64,000 nucleotides of DNA from Sphingobacterium sp. HMA12. Lineage in GTDB: Bacteria; Bacteroidota; Bacteroidia; Sphingobacteriales; Sphingobacteriaceae. The position numbers and the translations under genes are program-made. The stretch covers positions 1,220,691-1,284,690 of the forward strand of contig NZ_BEYR01000001.1 in assembly GCF_002933815.1 (NCBI RefSeq). Direction: 5' to 3'. Below the pieces are notes generated by a model that saw only the letters and a program-made list of their open reading frames with translations, searched no databases and was not told the DNA's origin. Of this stretch, positions 52,832 to 63,724 are shown piece by piece (within the stretch, counting starts at the first letter, position 1; each line of letters begins with the position of its first letter).

Positions 52832-54736
52832 TTATTCAATGTAACCCGGATTCTGAACCAATAAAGGGTTTTTTCTGATCTCATCCCGCGAAAGCGGTAA
52901 GAAATAAAGCTGATTTTTCCATGTACGGTCTTCTTTGGTGTTGAATTCCTGAGGTGTATAGGTATAGTCGTATATGGTTTCGTCATATCTATAGTTACCT
53001 GATAGCGATTTTCCGGGTTTGAATGTTCCGTCAACTTTGATGATGGTCACCTTGCGTCCCAAAGTTTCAGCCGCAATTAACCAGCGCCGCGTATCAAAAA
53101 AACGTTGCTGCTCATAAGCCATTTCTATCCGGCGTTCATGCCGATATATTTCCCGTAGTGTATTCTGATCCGTTGCCGTAATAGCAGGCATACCTGCCCG
53201 GAACCGGATTTTATTCAACCAATCTCTGGCCGGGCCGGTTTCACCCAGTTCAATACTGGCTTCAACATAGTTGAATACCGCTTCGGTATATCTGAAATAG
53301 GGCCAGGGAACAAATTGCCTGCCCTGGGCATCGACAATCTCCGGATCCGGATCAATAAACTTTTGGATGTAGTATCCGGTCCAGGTCCCGTTATGTGGTT
53401 CAATCGAACTTTGCTTGGTATCCAGTCCCGAAACTTTGGTCAATTTCCCGTCTACGATCAGATCATAAGAACCGGTCTGGATCTGATTGGCGGGATCAAA
53501 TCCATAACCCGATTTGTCCCTTGGCTTCCAGTCGGCACCATCATATAGAATGGAAGCATAAAAACGCGGATCTCTATTTTTATAAGGAGCGGATTTCTGC
53601 GCGGGGTTGCTCCAGCTGAATTTACTGCCGTCAGCCATTTCATAGTCATCCACCAACCGTCCGAGCGGCTGGTTGCCACCCCAGTTTCTATAGCCATTTG
53701 GACCATTGTCCCGGGCATGGGACGAACTGCTTTCTGTAATATAATAGCGTGCAAAAAGGAGCTCAGTGGCGCCGGCCGGATCTATGCCGGGCGCTTTGCT
53801 TCCGCCGCCCATGGCCATGCTTTTATAATTGGCTCGACCTTCCAGGGCTGACACCGGAGCCGAGAGATTGAGTTTATATCCACTTCCGGCATCCAGCACG
53901 GCTTTGGCCGCCGCCTGGGCCTGTTTATACCGTTCCTGCTGTGAACCGCTCATGTAGCATAATAAAGGCAGTTTATCTTTCAGGTCACTGAGATCGGTAA
54001 CTTTTGCCGTCAATTTCGCGTTGTCATGAAGATCGCTTGCTGCATAGAGTAGCATTCTGGATTTAAGGGCCAAAATCGCCAAAGCTGTCACACGGCCTTT
54101 GTCCAACTTTTCGCTACCAAGTAGTTTAGACGCTTCATCACAGTCTTTAACAACCAGGTTGACACATTCCTCGTAGGTATTCCTTTTAATCTGGTATGTG
54201 GTGGGGTCCTCTGTATATGCGTAACTGCTTGTTATTATCGGGACACCACCATAGTAACGCAATAATTGATGATAACAATAAGCCCTGATAAAGTAGGCTT
54301 GAGCTAAGAGCTTGTTCTTAACAACCTGGTCCCCAATACCGTTTTTGCCAGCGTCGGTAAGCCGCTCAATGGCAATATTGCAAAATCGAACATATTTATA
54401 CATGCGTTCCCACCATCTTGAAGTGCCGTCCCAGCCCAAAGCTGCTCCGGTGATGTTGCCGGTATTTAACAATAAAAATGCATCTGTATGGTTCCAGATC
54501 GCTTCGTCTGTTGCTGATGCCTGCATCTGTTCCGTAAAACCTGAATTGCTGTTCTCGAATGCGTTATAGATGTCGCTGATAAACTTTTCCGCTAAAACAG
54601 GATCTTGCCAAACTTTCTCGTCCGAGAATCGGTCGCGTGGTGTTAGGTTTAGAAAGTCCTTTTTACAGGATGCGATAAAAAGGCTACTGATGATCAGTAT
54701 ATAGCATGTTTTATATTTTAAAATTGTCTTCATCAC
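52832..54736 (-). CDS. SusD/RagB-family outer-membrane lipoprotein
   Basis: A 634-residue lipoprotein (signal ILIISSLFIASCKKDFLNLT with the lipobox Cys at 24). SusD landmarks: KDFLNLTPRDRFSDEKVWQD, FIRAYCYHQLLRYYGGVPII, and near the end RHERRIEMAYEQQRFFDTRR and LPLSRDEIRKNPLLVQNPGY. It is the surface lid for the SusC-like transporter encoded 26 bases upstream on the same strand. Confidence 0.95.
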   Translation of the reverse strand: MMKTILKYKTCYILIISSLFIASCKKDFLNLTPRDRFSDEKVWQDPVLAEKFISDIYNAFENSNSGFTEQMQASATDEAIWNHTDAFLLLNTGNITGAALGWDGTSRWWERMYKYVRFCNIAIERLTDAGKNGIGDQVVKNKLLAQAYFIRAYCYHQLLRYYGGVPIITSSYAYTEDPTTYQIKRNTYEECVNLVVKDCDEASKLLGSEKLDKGRVTALAILALKSRMLLYAASDLHDNAKLTAKVTDLSDLKDKLPLLCYMSGSQQERYKQAQAAAKAVLDAGSGYKLNLSAPVSALEGRANYKSMAMGGGSKAPGIDPAGATELLFARYYITESSSSHARDNGPNGYRNWGGNQPLGRLVDDYEMADGSKFSWSNPAQKSAPYKNRDPRFYASILYDGADWKPRDKSGYGFDPANQIQTGSYDLIVDGKLTKVSGLDTKQSSIEPHNGTWTGYYIQKFIDPDPEIVDAQGRQFVPWPYFRYTEAVFNYVEASIELGETGPARDWLNKIRFRAGMPAITATDQNTLREIYRHERRIEMAYEQQRFFDTRRWLIAAETLGRKVTIIKVDGTFKPGKSLSGNYRYDETIYDYTYTPQEFNTKEDRTWKNQLYFLPLSRDEIRKNPLLVQNPGYIE

Positions 54737-54762
54737 ATTGATTTTAAGGGTTTAAATAAGAA

Positions 54763-57700
54763 TTATAAGCCAACTTTTACTCCGAAATTGATAATTTTTG
54801 ATTGGGGATAGAAAATGCCGTCACTGTTATCGGATTCGGGATCCCAAATGTTAATTTTATCCCATGTGAGCAAATTGATGCCATTGGCGTACAGACGGAT
54901 GGAATTCATGCCAACACGCTTACACCAGTCAAGCGGAAAGCTGTAGCCAAGTTCGACATTCTTCAATCGAAGATATTGATTACTGCGAATCCAGTAGGTA
55001 TTGTCATTCATGTAATAGCGGTCATTTCGGTTCGTTAACCGAGGGTCCTTATCACTCGGATTATCAATGCTCCATCGGTTGTCGTACGACCACTCTAAAT
55101 AGTTCCCAATTAAACCTGATACGGTTACTCCGGTTTTTCTCATCCCACCTGTGGCGCCCTGCAGTAAAATACTGATGTCGAACCCCTTGTACTGTGCTCC
55201 GATATTGAAGCCTCCAGTGAATGTCGGGCTACCATTCTTATCTAAGCGGACCCTATCATCGCTGGTGATCTTGCCGTCGCCATTGTAATCGACAAATTTC
55301 ATATCACCGGGCCGCAATGCGCCATTTAGTCCTACGCCGCTATAATCAATGTTGTTCGCGTCGATCGCCGCCTGGTCTTTGAACACACCGTCGTATAAGT
55401 ATACGAGCCAGGAATCCGTAACTTTCCCTACCTGCTGCTGATAAGATAATGTATTGAGCGGGTCGCTAGAATATTGCACATTATTTTTAGCGTAACCGCC
55501 ATTAACGCCGATATTATAACTCAGATCACCAGCACGATCGCTATAAGTAAACTTAAATTCATATCCCTTATTGGTTAGGTTTCCAAGATTGGCGATAGGT
55601 AAGTTGTCTGCAATACCCGAACTTTGCGGGATAACACCGGGATTTTTGGTCAGTACTTTGGTCCGTTTGTTATAGAAATAATCGAGCTCCAGGTATAATC
55701 TATTGTTGAGAAATGCGGCATCTAAACCAATATTGCTGTTATTGGCAACTTCCCATGTAAACTGATAATTTGGAATATCACTTTCATATAAGGTTTGAAA
55801 TACTTTGTCGTTGAATACACCAGAGCCGGTATTCATTAACGACAGGTATTTATACTCCTGAAGGCTACCGCCATAATAAGCTTCGGCGCCCATTTGTCCC
55901 CAAGAACCCCGTAGTTTTAGGTTGTTGACAAAGCTGATGTTGTTTTTGAAAAAATTCTCTTCGGAAATACGCCAACCGGCAGAAACACCCGGAAAGAAGC
56001 CAAATCGCTTATCTTGAGGAAAGACATAGGATCCATCGATCCGCCAGTTAAATTCAACAAGATACTTTTCATTATAGTTGTAATTAAACCGGCCATAGTA
56101 GCTCAGGCGTGCCCGATCGTATACATTCTCATTTCCCATCGTTTGTCGTTCACGGTCACCAAAATTCAGCTGTTCGATCTGTGTGGAGGCAAAGTCCATG
56201 CGATTAGCATAAAAGCCATTGTTAGTTACTTTCTCATGTGTTAATCCTGCAATGGCCGAGAGATTATGACCTCCCTTTAACGTGGTATCGTAGGAGAGTA
56301 GGGCCGAAAGGTTGATCGCAAGCTGATCTTCCTGCGCTTCCCGGAGCTGCGCTTTGGGTTCTATGCCAGAAGGTATATAGGGTTTTAGCTTAGGTGTTAA
56401 ACCATCTGATTCAAAAGTTTTTTTGTCCCAATCGTAGAGCGTCCAGGGCGTTTCCCATCGTTTACTACGTCCCCAATACTTGTCTATGGAGGCAGTTCCC
56501 GTTAATTTCAACCCTTTAACTCCGGGTATTCTGATATCAATGGCACCTGTATTTTGCAAATAATCTCTCGTATTGCGGTCATATCCGGTATCACCCGTGG
56601 TAATAACAACAGGATTGGCTCCCTGTTCCAGATCCGGACCGGGTAAGCCATTGGGCCATGTAGCGATATATGTGGGCAATCCACGCATTAAATAACCAAA
56701 AATTGTTGCCGCACTGCGGGTGGGAAAATTTCGGGACTCTTCCCGGCCGGTGATTGCTAACCGTGCGGTGATGTAATCATTCAACTTAAATTCAAGGTTT
56801 GTCCGAAGATCATACTGTTTGTAATAAGTCGCCGAATTTTTATAAATGGCATCTTGATTTAAATACCCCAGCGAAACGAGGTACTTCGAATTTTCGTTAC
56901 CGCCGGTGATCTGTACATTATGGCGTTGCTGTGGTGCCCAATTTTTTAGCGTCGCACCAAACCAGTCGGTATTCGGATAACGAAGGGGATCAGAACCATC
57001 CATATACTTTTGCCGATCTGCGGGACTGTATGTAGCTGTGATTGTTTTTGAAGGGCCGTTATATACACCTGATCCTGTATTGAGTGCTTGCCATATCGCT
57101 GACCATTGGGATGGATCTTCGGGGTATACTTTCGTTACTTCGTTAATAATATCCGTATACTGTGCCGAATTAGCCATTTTGGGTATGCGTGTCGGCCGCT
57201 GGATACCATAGGTAAAATCGTAGGTAAACTGCGGCTTGCCTGGTTTACCTTGTTTTGTTGTGATCAAAATTACCCCGTTACCGGCACGTGAGCCATAGAT
57301 TGCCGCAGAAGCATCTTTCAGGACGGAGACACTCTCAATATCGTTTGGATTGAGCCGGTCGATACCGCCTGCTCTTGAAGGCACACCATCAATGACTATC
57401 AGCGGACTGCTATTACCGCCGGATAAGGAGTTTATACCGCGGATACGGATCGTAGAGCCGTCACCGCCGGGTTCTCCACTATTTTGCATCGCTGTTACTC
57501 CGGGCAAACGGCCAGCAAAAGAATTGGAAAGGTTGATGGAAGAAGATTTGGCCAGTTCTTCGCCTTTTACTGTCGCTATCGCACCGGATACAACGGCTTT
57601 TTTCTGGGTACCATAGCCTACAACCACCATTTCGTCCAGCAGCTGCGTCTGCTGTTTTAATACAATATTTTTTAGTCGTGCCGGGTCAGCGACAGGAACC

Positions 57701-58256
57701 TCCAGGATTTCATATCCAACAGCGCGAACCACAATGATTTCTCCTTCGGATACTTCTAAACTGAATCTGCCGTCAGGTCCGGTTGAGGTTCTTTGGCGGT
57801 ACCTTTGACCGTTATGCTGGCACCGGCAATAGGATCACCTTTGGCATCTTTGACAATTCCTGATATCGGATTCAATCGATGAATTTTGTTGATGGCGACG
57901 GTGTTACCCTTTAGCGTATACTGGAAAGGTATCATACTGAAAAGTTCTTCCAGCACCGTTTGATTGGTCTTGTTGATCAGGATGGGATCCGCAACCCAGA
58001 TATCCTTGATATCCGCCGATTTATAGAAAAATACAAGCCCGGTTTTGTTTTCTACTTTTTTGAGCGCTGTAGACAGTAGAATACGCTGATTGCTGTGGGT
58101 TGCCGATTGTGAAAATGCGAGGGTGTCAATCGACTGTAGGCTCATTCCGGCCATTACAACGCTACATTTAAAGGTGAGCATCAAGGATGCTTTTCGCTTC
58201 CAAAAATGCATATCTGCACATCTGAAAGGGCACTTAATTGGAGTAAAGTGTCTCAT
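54763..58256 (-). pseudogene. SusC/RagA-type TonB-linked transporter, split by one frameshift
   Basis: Two adjoining frames form one SusC. The first (58256-57756) encodes the signal segment, an STN domain (RILLSTALKKVENKTGLVFF) and the start of the regulatory-like domain (GIVKDAKGDPIAGASITVKG). The second (54763-57732) continues with VVGYGTQKKAVVSGAIATVK, a plug and a barrel ending FGVKVGL. At 57789-57791 one base appears missing: adding one G would read AKGTSTGPDGRFSLEVSEGE in one frame. The total of 3494 bases is one short of a multiple of three. Thus it is either a recently inactivated gene or a sequencing error. Confidence 0.88.
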
Positions 58257-58338
58257 ACTTAAAATTGGTTTTAAATTTAGTTTTATAATTCACGCGTTGT
58301 TTCCCCGGAGGAAAACGGTATTTTTTATTGCTGTAGGC

Positions 58339-59553
58339 TTAATAATTTGTTTTTATGACGACTTTGCGGTTCGTGGCGGCTGTATCTAAACTGTATTTAA
58401 TATCGGTTCCACCGATGATTTCCATGACCTGCGCAAAGCTGAGCTTTTTGCCTATTTTACCTGAAAATGTGGCTGTTGATTTTGGTCCTTCATATTCTAC
58501 CCGGATATCATACCATCGCGCCAGTTCCAGCATAACAGTTTCAATGTTGTCATCTGAAAAGCTGAAATAATTATCTTTCCAGTCCGCATCTATGTTGTTT
58601 ATCGCCATATTTTTTAGTTGTATCGATCCATCTGCATGGCTAATGGCACGATCACCAGGCCGTAAAATCAGCTCCGCCTGTCTGCTGAAAATGCGTACTT
58701 TACCTTCCAGTAGCGTTGTAATAAAACCATGGTCTTCGGGATAGGAGGAAACATTAAAATGCGTTCCCAGTACTTCAATTTTGGTGTCGCTGTTATGAAT
58801 GTTGACCAGAAAGGGGCGGTGCGGATTTTTGCTGACTTCAAAATAAGCTTCACCTGTCAGGAACACTTCGCGTAGAGAACCATCAAATGCAATCGGAAAA
58901 CGTAATCTGCTGCCCGCATTCAACCAGATCTGTGTACCGTCACTGAGCGTAAGGTGATAGCGTCTTCCATTGGGGGTTTCAATTGTATGATAGATATTTT
59001 GCGTTAGGGCGCCGGGTTGGCTCAGGGAATAAACAGCCTGTGTGCTATCATATTGTAAGGAAACACCGGCACTGACGGACAGCAAACGCTTATTGCTGCT
59101 GTTGTCGAGCTGGATTATTTTCCCATTAGGCATACTGAGCATCCCGCCATCATGTCCGGGCTGAAAGTCGGCAGTAAAGGTTTGTTGAAACGACGGTTTT
59201 GCAGATTGGCTCTGATACCAGTAGATACCGCAAACAATCAAGATACAGGCCACGGCCGCAACAATACGAAGCCTGAGCTGAAAAAGAGCTGACTTGCGTT
59301 GCATCGTACGATCTACCATTATTTCGGTACCGGAAACTTTATCGATGGCTAAAATGCGCTCAATTTGCGCGTCCTCCAATGTAACTGATGTTTCCTGATC
59401 GCTGTCGTATTTGTGCATCAGTCGGATAAATGCCTGTTCGAGTGTCTCCGGATCATCCTGTAACAGGAGATGCTGCAGTTCAGGCCACTCTGCTTCGGTC
59501 AATTGTTGCAGGTAATAGCGTTCCAGTAGATAATCTATCCGGTTTAGGTGCAT
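58339..59553 (-). CDS. FecR-type anti-sigma factor
   Basis: A 404-residue protein with a cytoplasmic N-terminus (LERYYLQQLTEAEWPELQHL), one membrane helix (LRIVAAVACILIVCGIYW, about residues 94-112) and a periplasmic FecR domain (HLTLSDGTQIWLNAGSRLRF, VFLTGEAYFEVSKNPHRPF, EVLGTHFNVSSYPED). It ends with a DUF4974-type part (FSFSDDNIETVMLELARWYD). It lies 37 bases after the sigma gene and 82 before the SusC. Confidence 0.95.
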   Translation of the reverse strand: MHLNRIDYLLERYYLQQLTEAEWPELQHLLLQDDPETLEQAFIRLMHKYDSDQETSVTLEDAQIERILAIDKVSGTEIMVDRTMQRKSALFQLRLRIVAAVACILIVCGIYWYQSQSAKPSFQQTFTADFQPGHDGGMLSMPNGKIIQLDNSSNKRLLSVSAGVSLQYDSTQAVYSLSQPGALTQNIYHTIETPNGRRYHLTLSDGTQIWLNAGSRLRFPIAFDGSLREVFLTGEAYFEVSKNPHRPFLVNIHNSDTKIEVLGTHFNVSSYPEDHGFITTLLEGKVRIFSRQAELILRPGDRAISHADGSIQLKNMAINNIDADWKDNYFSFSDDNIETVMLELARWYDIRVEYEGPKSTATFSGKIGKKLSFAQVMEIIGGTDIKYSLDTAATNRKVVIKTNY

Positions 59554-59590
59554 GATATCGGTTTAATAACGTTTATAAGAAAAAGCAATC

Positions 59591-60259
59591 TTATTTCCCT
59601 TTGATAATAGGAATGTAGTTTCTGAACGAACTACTATTGGGAGGTAGTATTTTTTTTTTAAAAATTTTTAACAACACCAGGATTCCGAGGGAAACGGGAT
59701 ACCCTTGATCCGAAAGAGCTTGTCGGATTTGCTTAAGGGCGGTACTGATTGTGTTATGAACGGTATTGGTCGAAATAGCGAGCTGGCTGGCGATTTCTTT
59801 GGAATTGAGATGCTCCTCGCGGCTGAGCAGATATATTTTTCGGCGCTGATCGGGCATGTTGGCAACGGTCTGATAGACAATTTTTTTGATTTCATCAAAT
59901 TCCATCGCGCGCGGCAAATCAATATTGGCGAGGAGCGCCTGATCGTATTGCAGCTTAAGTCGGGCGACCTTGTTTTTGGCATGGACTTCTTTGCGCAGGT
60001 ACGTTAAGCTCTCCGTGCTGACGACTTTATAAAGCCAGGCCTGAAAGTTATCAATTTCAAGAATACGGTCCCGGTATAACCATACGCGAAGAAAAGCTTC
60101 TTGCAGGATGTCATCTGCTTTGGAAGGATCTTCATAGGTAAACTTCTTCAGGAAAGTGATTAGCTTAGCATAGTAGTTTTTATATAAATGACCAAATGCT
60201 TTTTCGTCTCCTGCTGAAATGGCTAATAATAATTCCCTGTCCTTATCCGATGTTTCCAT
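59591..60259 (-). CDS. ECF-type RNA polymerase sigma factor
   Basis: A 222-residue ECF sigma factor. The start METSDKDRELLLAISAGDEK at 60259 was chosen; an earlier in-frame Met at 60298 would overlap the upstream GAF gene. Region 2 has HLYKNYYAKLITFLKKF and DDILQEAFLRVWLYRDRI; region 4 has MPDQRRKIYLLSREEHLNSK and IASQLAISTNTVHNTI. It begins the second sigma/FecR/SusC/SusD set. Confidence 0.95.
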   Translation of the reverse strand: METSDKDRELLLAISAGDEKAFGHLYKNYYAKLITFLKKFTYEDPSKADDILQEAFLRVWLYRDRILEIDNFQAWLYKVVSTESLTYLRKEVHAKNKVARLKLQYDQALLANIDLPRAMEFDEIKKIVYQTVANMPDQRRKIYLLSREEHLNSKEIASQLAISTNTVHNTISTALKQIRQALSDQGYPVSLGILVLLKIFKKKILPPNSSSFRNYIPIIKGK

Positions 60260-60284
60260 TTTTCCTGAAAGTATCTTCTTTTTC

Positions 60285-62600
60285 CTACCTAAATCCAACG
60301 CGGATGGCTTTAAGACCGATCAGCCCCTGCAGATCCTCGACCTCAAATTTTTCGATATCATCGTTTAATAAACCTTTGTGCTGTAGGAGATTGATATAAC
60401 CTAAGTATTCCGTTTCTTCATGCACATGGGAATAGACAATGACCAGCTTGCCTTTTTGAGTAATACGCTCTGTCGACCCTTTGATCTTCGCTTTGTCAAT
60501 CCGTTTTTTTGCGATTTCATAACGTACATTGTAGGAACCATCGATATCAAACTGCTTTTCATCCATTTTGAAACGGATGGAAATCGGTGTGGCAAAGACC
60601 AGAATCAGGGAGGTCACCTCCAGCTGGTGAGGGAGTTCGGGTTGAAGTATCCTAAACTGACTCTCCATCTCACACATGACCTGCAATTGCCATAATCGTA
60701 AATTTTTGAGGTAATAGAGCTCAAAATTTTTGTCCGGTGCGATGGAAGCACCGATATAAAGGTTATGCTCAATGCCGTCGGTCTTATAGCGCTCGTAATA
60801 ATGCGGAAAATATTCCTGTGCTTCGACCTGCTTTTCATCAAGGATAGTCACCAACTTTTTATTGATCAGCGTAATCGAGTTGTCGTAATCCTGCCGCGCC
60901 TCATAAAATCCACCTATGGCGATGTTTATGCGGTCAAAATAGCTATCAATCGCCTTAACGATGTCGCTGTTTTTATTGTTTTTGCGGAAGTTGTCGAGAA
61001 TGGGATGCACATCCAGGTTAAAATGATCCAGGATAACTTGTTCGGTATCGGTTGACAGGGAATGATCGAGCGTTTCCAGATTTCGCTCCAGATCGAAGAT
61101 TTTCTGTTCAAACAGCGGTAATTTGTGTTCTTGATTGATGGCGGTGAACAGCGTGATCAGATTGCTCGCCTGGTGGATCAGATCCTCCTTGATGGCCTGA
61201 TTACGGGATTCCGAAGAGCCCTGCACGTCAATCTGGCCATAGAGTGGATACACATGTTCAAAAACAATTTCCTGTAGGGTATAATCCTTGCCGAAGGCCC
61301 TGTCATTCAGGTAGTGGATGGCCTCTTCCTGAAAGCGCCATTTGACACTGGGATGGATAGACGTATATTCTTTTTGGATGATCGCTTCAATCTGGTTCTC
61401 CGTTTCAGAAAATGCTTTGGATACTTTATCCTTGATAAAAGGTAAGATAAAGTGGAGTTTGTTGGCATTGACCGAATTCAGTGCACGGACTTTGGAAGAG
61501 GACATCTCCAATATGCCGAGCACTTTATCTTCCTGGATCAAAGGGGCAAAGATAAAGCTCTTCACCTGTTGCTGTTTGAGTTTGTTGATAAAAAACGCTT
61601 TTTTGGGGTCTATCGTGGGCAACTGATCAATGTCCGGAACAACCAATAGCTCCTGCTTTTTAAGCATGCTTTCTAAGGTTTCGTTACAGAGCATTTCCTC
61701 ACATTCGGCTATCGTTGAATCGTATAGCAGGTGGCTATACAACTGTTTTTCGACGATTTTCAGATTAAAGTCTTCCTTGATTTTTTCAAATGAGGTCAGT
61801 CCGATCCGCAGGTCGTCTATTCTGTAGATGGATCTGAAAATCTCCTGAATTTCATCCAGCTGAACCTTGGGATCTTCACGCAGCAAGTTACTCTTGAAGC
61901 TGGATACAGCGTTCTCGGTTGTAGCATCAAAGAGGGTCATAATGGAAAAGCCTTTCAGGATCCAGCTTTGTTCAGGAAATTTAGACTTCCACAGGGCGAT
62001 ATCTGAAAAATTGTCAATCAGCTCAATAATGTCTTCCTCAGAAAGTTCTACCGCGCGATCTGTAGGAATAATATCCATAAAATCGGCATTGAACAGCACC
62101 CGGTAATGATGCATGATGTTATTTTTATCCGGAATATCCAGAAATATCGGCATATCCATGGCATCCACTTTAACGCCATAGTACTGACTGATGATCATAC
62201 AACAATTCAGGATATAATAAGTATCTGAAGAGAGATCGCGGTAGCTAAAATCATAATGATCGCCGGCATCATGGAGGATATTGTCCAGGCGTTCGGTATG
62301 ATTAAAGGTGTAGAGATAGAAGGGGATCGTAATGGCCTTGATCTCATTCCTGGTCAGTGACCTTGGGAAGAGGTCCGCCAAAAGAACTTTGATAATAGGT
62401 TCATATTGGCGTAAATCCTCGGCTTTTTCTATCCCCTCGATAAGCGCTGGATATTTTTTTAATTCCTCTAGCAAAGATTTTGCATACCTAGCCTGAAATT
62501 CAACTTCGGACAATGCCGTTTCCTCAAAAGATTTTATAATCTTATGAAAGGCGATCAGGGTCTTAAAAGGACTGGAGTCAAAGGTGAAGTTAAATTGCAT
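60285..62600 (-). CDS. Large GAF-domain protein, otherwise unrecognised
   Basis: A 771-residue soluble protein, largely helical. Around residues 280-410 there is a GAF-like stretch: ELLVVPDIDQLPTIDPKKAF, then IFAPLIQEDKVLGILEMSSS. The N-terminal 250 residues are helix-rich (AIEGIEKAEDLRQYEPI-like segments); the C-terminal 350 residues carry long coiled helices (LFEQKIFDLERNLETLDHSL). No kinase or cyclase domain is seen. It is 25 bases upstream of the sigma factor on the same strand and may be in the same operon, perhaps sensing a ligand. The role is unknown. Confidence 0.85.
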   Translation of the reverse strand: MQFNFTFDSSPFKTLIAFHKIIKSFEETALSEVEFQARYAKSLLEELKKYPALIEGIEKAEDLRQYEPIIKVLLADLFPRSLTRNEIKAITIPFYLYTFNHTERLDNILHDAGDHYDFSYRDLSSDTYYILNCCMIISQYYGVKVDAMDMPIFLDIPDKNNIMHHYRVLFNADFMDIIPTDRAVELSEEDIIELIDNFSDIALWKSKFPEQSWILKGFSIMTLFDATTENAVSSFKSNLLREDPKVQLDEIQEIFRSIYRIDDLRIGLTSFEKIKEDFNLKIVEKQLYSHLLYDSTIAECEEMLCNETLESMLKKQELLVVPDIDQLPTIDPKKAFFINKLKQQQVKSFIFAPLIQEDKVLGILEMSSSKVRALNSVNANKLHFILPFIKDKVSKAFSETENQIEAIIQKEYTSIHPSVKWRFQEEAIHYLNDRAFGKDYTLQEIVFEHVYPLYGQIDVQGSSESRNQAIKEDLIHQASNLITLFTAINQEHKLPLFEQKIFDLERNLETLDHSLSTDTEQVILDHFNLDVHPILDNFRKNNKNSDIVKAIDSYFDRINIAIGGFYEARQDYDNSITLINKKLVTILDEKQVEAQEYFPHYYERYKTDGIEHNLYIGASIAPDKNFELYYLKNLRLWQLQVMCEMESQFRILQPELPHQLEVTSLILVFATPISIRFKMDEKQFDIDGSYNVRYEIAKKRIDKAKIKGSTERITQKGKLVIVYSHVHEETEYLGYINLLQHKGLLNDDIEKFEVEDLQGLIGLKAIRVGFR

Positions 62601-62919
62601 AATGCTTGTTCCTGACTAAAATTAGATTATTGTTGGAAGACACACAAAAGTATAAAATTATCAGGTATTGCAGCGCTAATTTTTTTCACAAATAGCAACC
62701 GGTTTTTCCTGTGGATTGAATTGGTGCCATATACTGTTATCGGTCGTCATTATTTTGTTGCCACCTACCTGGAAAAGGGGATACAATGCCCGGAGCCTGT
62801 TCTTCAATGCCCGTTTTCTGTACAGTGTCCTAAAATATGAACTTTTTTGTATTGCCCGATGTTCTCAAAGTAATCTGCCTCCAAATGTGCAGAGGAGCGA
62901 GAAACTAACATAAGATAAA
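62601..62919. other. Non-coding gap (319 bases)
   Basis: I see no gene or convincing hairpin here. It separates the divergent GAF gene and the small membrane protein gene. Confidence 0.55.
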
Positions 62920-63366
62920 ATGAATGTATTTAACAAAAATATGCTGGGTGGACTAATCGGAGCAGTAGTCCTCAATGTGATCCACAGTGTTGCAAAAAGA
63001 TTTGATACCGAAGCGCCGGCAATTGATGAAGTAGGCGAGGAAGCGATGAAAAAGACGGTTAAAGCTGCTGGATTTACACCGCCAAAGGGAAATGCGCTGG
63101 TCGCTGCTACCTTTGGTGCAGATGTTGCATCAAACGCGATGTTATACACCATAATTGGCTATGGCGGTGATAAACATATCCTTCTAAGGGGAGCGCTACT
63201 CGGGACAGTCGTGGGCCTGGCTACATTGACCATTCCGGAGCAGGCCGGACTCGATGTCAAGCCGATAAAAAAGACCGAACGGACAAAAGTAATGACCGTC
63301 GCCTGGTACGTCATCGGTGGAATGGCAGCCGCGCTGGCCATAAAAGCGATGCGTAGCCATGGTTAA
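62920..63366 (+). CDS. Small membrane protein (148 aa), unrecognised
   Basis: A 148-residue protein with glycine-rich hydrophobic segments: MLGGLIGAVVLNVIHSVAKR, GALLGTVVGLATLTI and AWYVIGGMAAALAIKAM. Between them are loops with a Pro-rich stretch (GFTPPKGNALVA). No signal cleavage is clear. I recognise no family; the pattern suggests a small inner-membrane protein of three or four helices. A terminator follows. Confidence 0.75.
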   Translation: MNVFNKNMLGGLIGAVVLNVIHSVAKRFDTEAPAIDEVGEEAMKKTVKAAGFTPPKGNALVAATFGADVASNAMLYTIIGYGGDKHILLRGALLGTVVGLATLTIPEQAGLDVKPIKKTERTKVMTVAWYVIGGMAAALAIKAMRSHG

Positions 63367-63374
63367 ATAAAAAA

Positions 63375-63400
63375 ACGTGTAGCAGAAATCTGCTACACGT
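63375..63400. terminator. Terminator between the small membrane protein and the cold-shock remnant
   Basis: ACGTGTAGCAGA and TCTGCTACACGT form a perfect 12-base stem with a two-base loop. On the minus strand it is followed by a T tract (TTTTTTTATTT), so it probably belonged to the cold-shock gene. Confidence 0.88.
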
Positions 63401-63448
63401 CATTTAGAAGATGCGCGATGCAACTCCCAGATTGACTGTTTTACTTAA

Positions 63449-63643
63449 TTATGCGGCAGGTACATTGGTTGCGTTAATGTCTTTTCTTCCGTTTTCTAAA
63501 TCAAATGTTACGCTGTCGTTTTCTCGTACTTCATTGATAAGACCGGTAATATGTACGAAAATATCTTCACCACCGTCAACTGGTGTAATAAACCGAAACC
63601 TTTTGTTTGATTATACTATCCATCCGGTTTTAATTGCGTACAT
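63449..63643 (-). pseudogene. Decayed cold-shock (CspA-like) protein gene
   Basis: The minus strand encodes the end of a cold-shock protein: FITPVDGGEDIFVHITGLIN then EVRENDSVTFDLENGRK and INATNVPAA. The first part is damaged. A stop follows MYAIKTGWIV, and the expected TKGFGFI appears as NKRFRFI, or in another frame as QTKGFG followed by a one-base deletion. At least two small changes separate it from a working gene. The terminator at 63375 is still intact. Confidence 0.8.
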
Positions 63644-63724
63644 TTATAGAACCTCCCTACGTGCAGCACCCTTGTTCAAGATACAAGACGATCGTATGCA
63701 AGGACTTCACATAAACAATCAACA

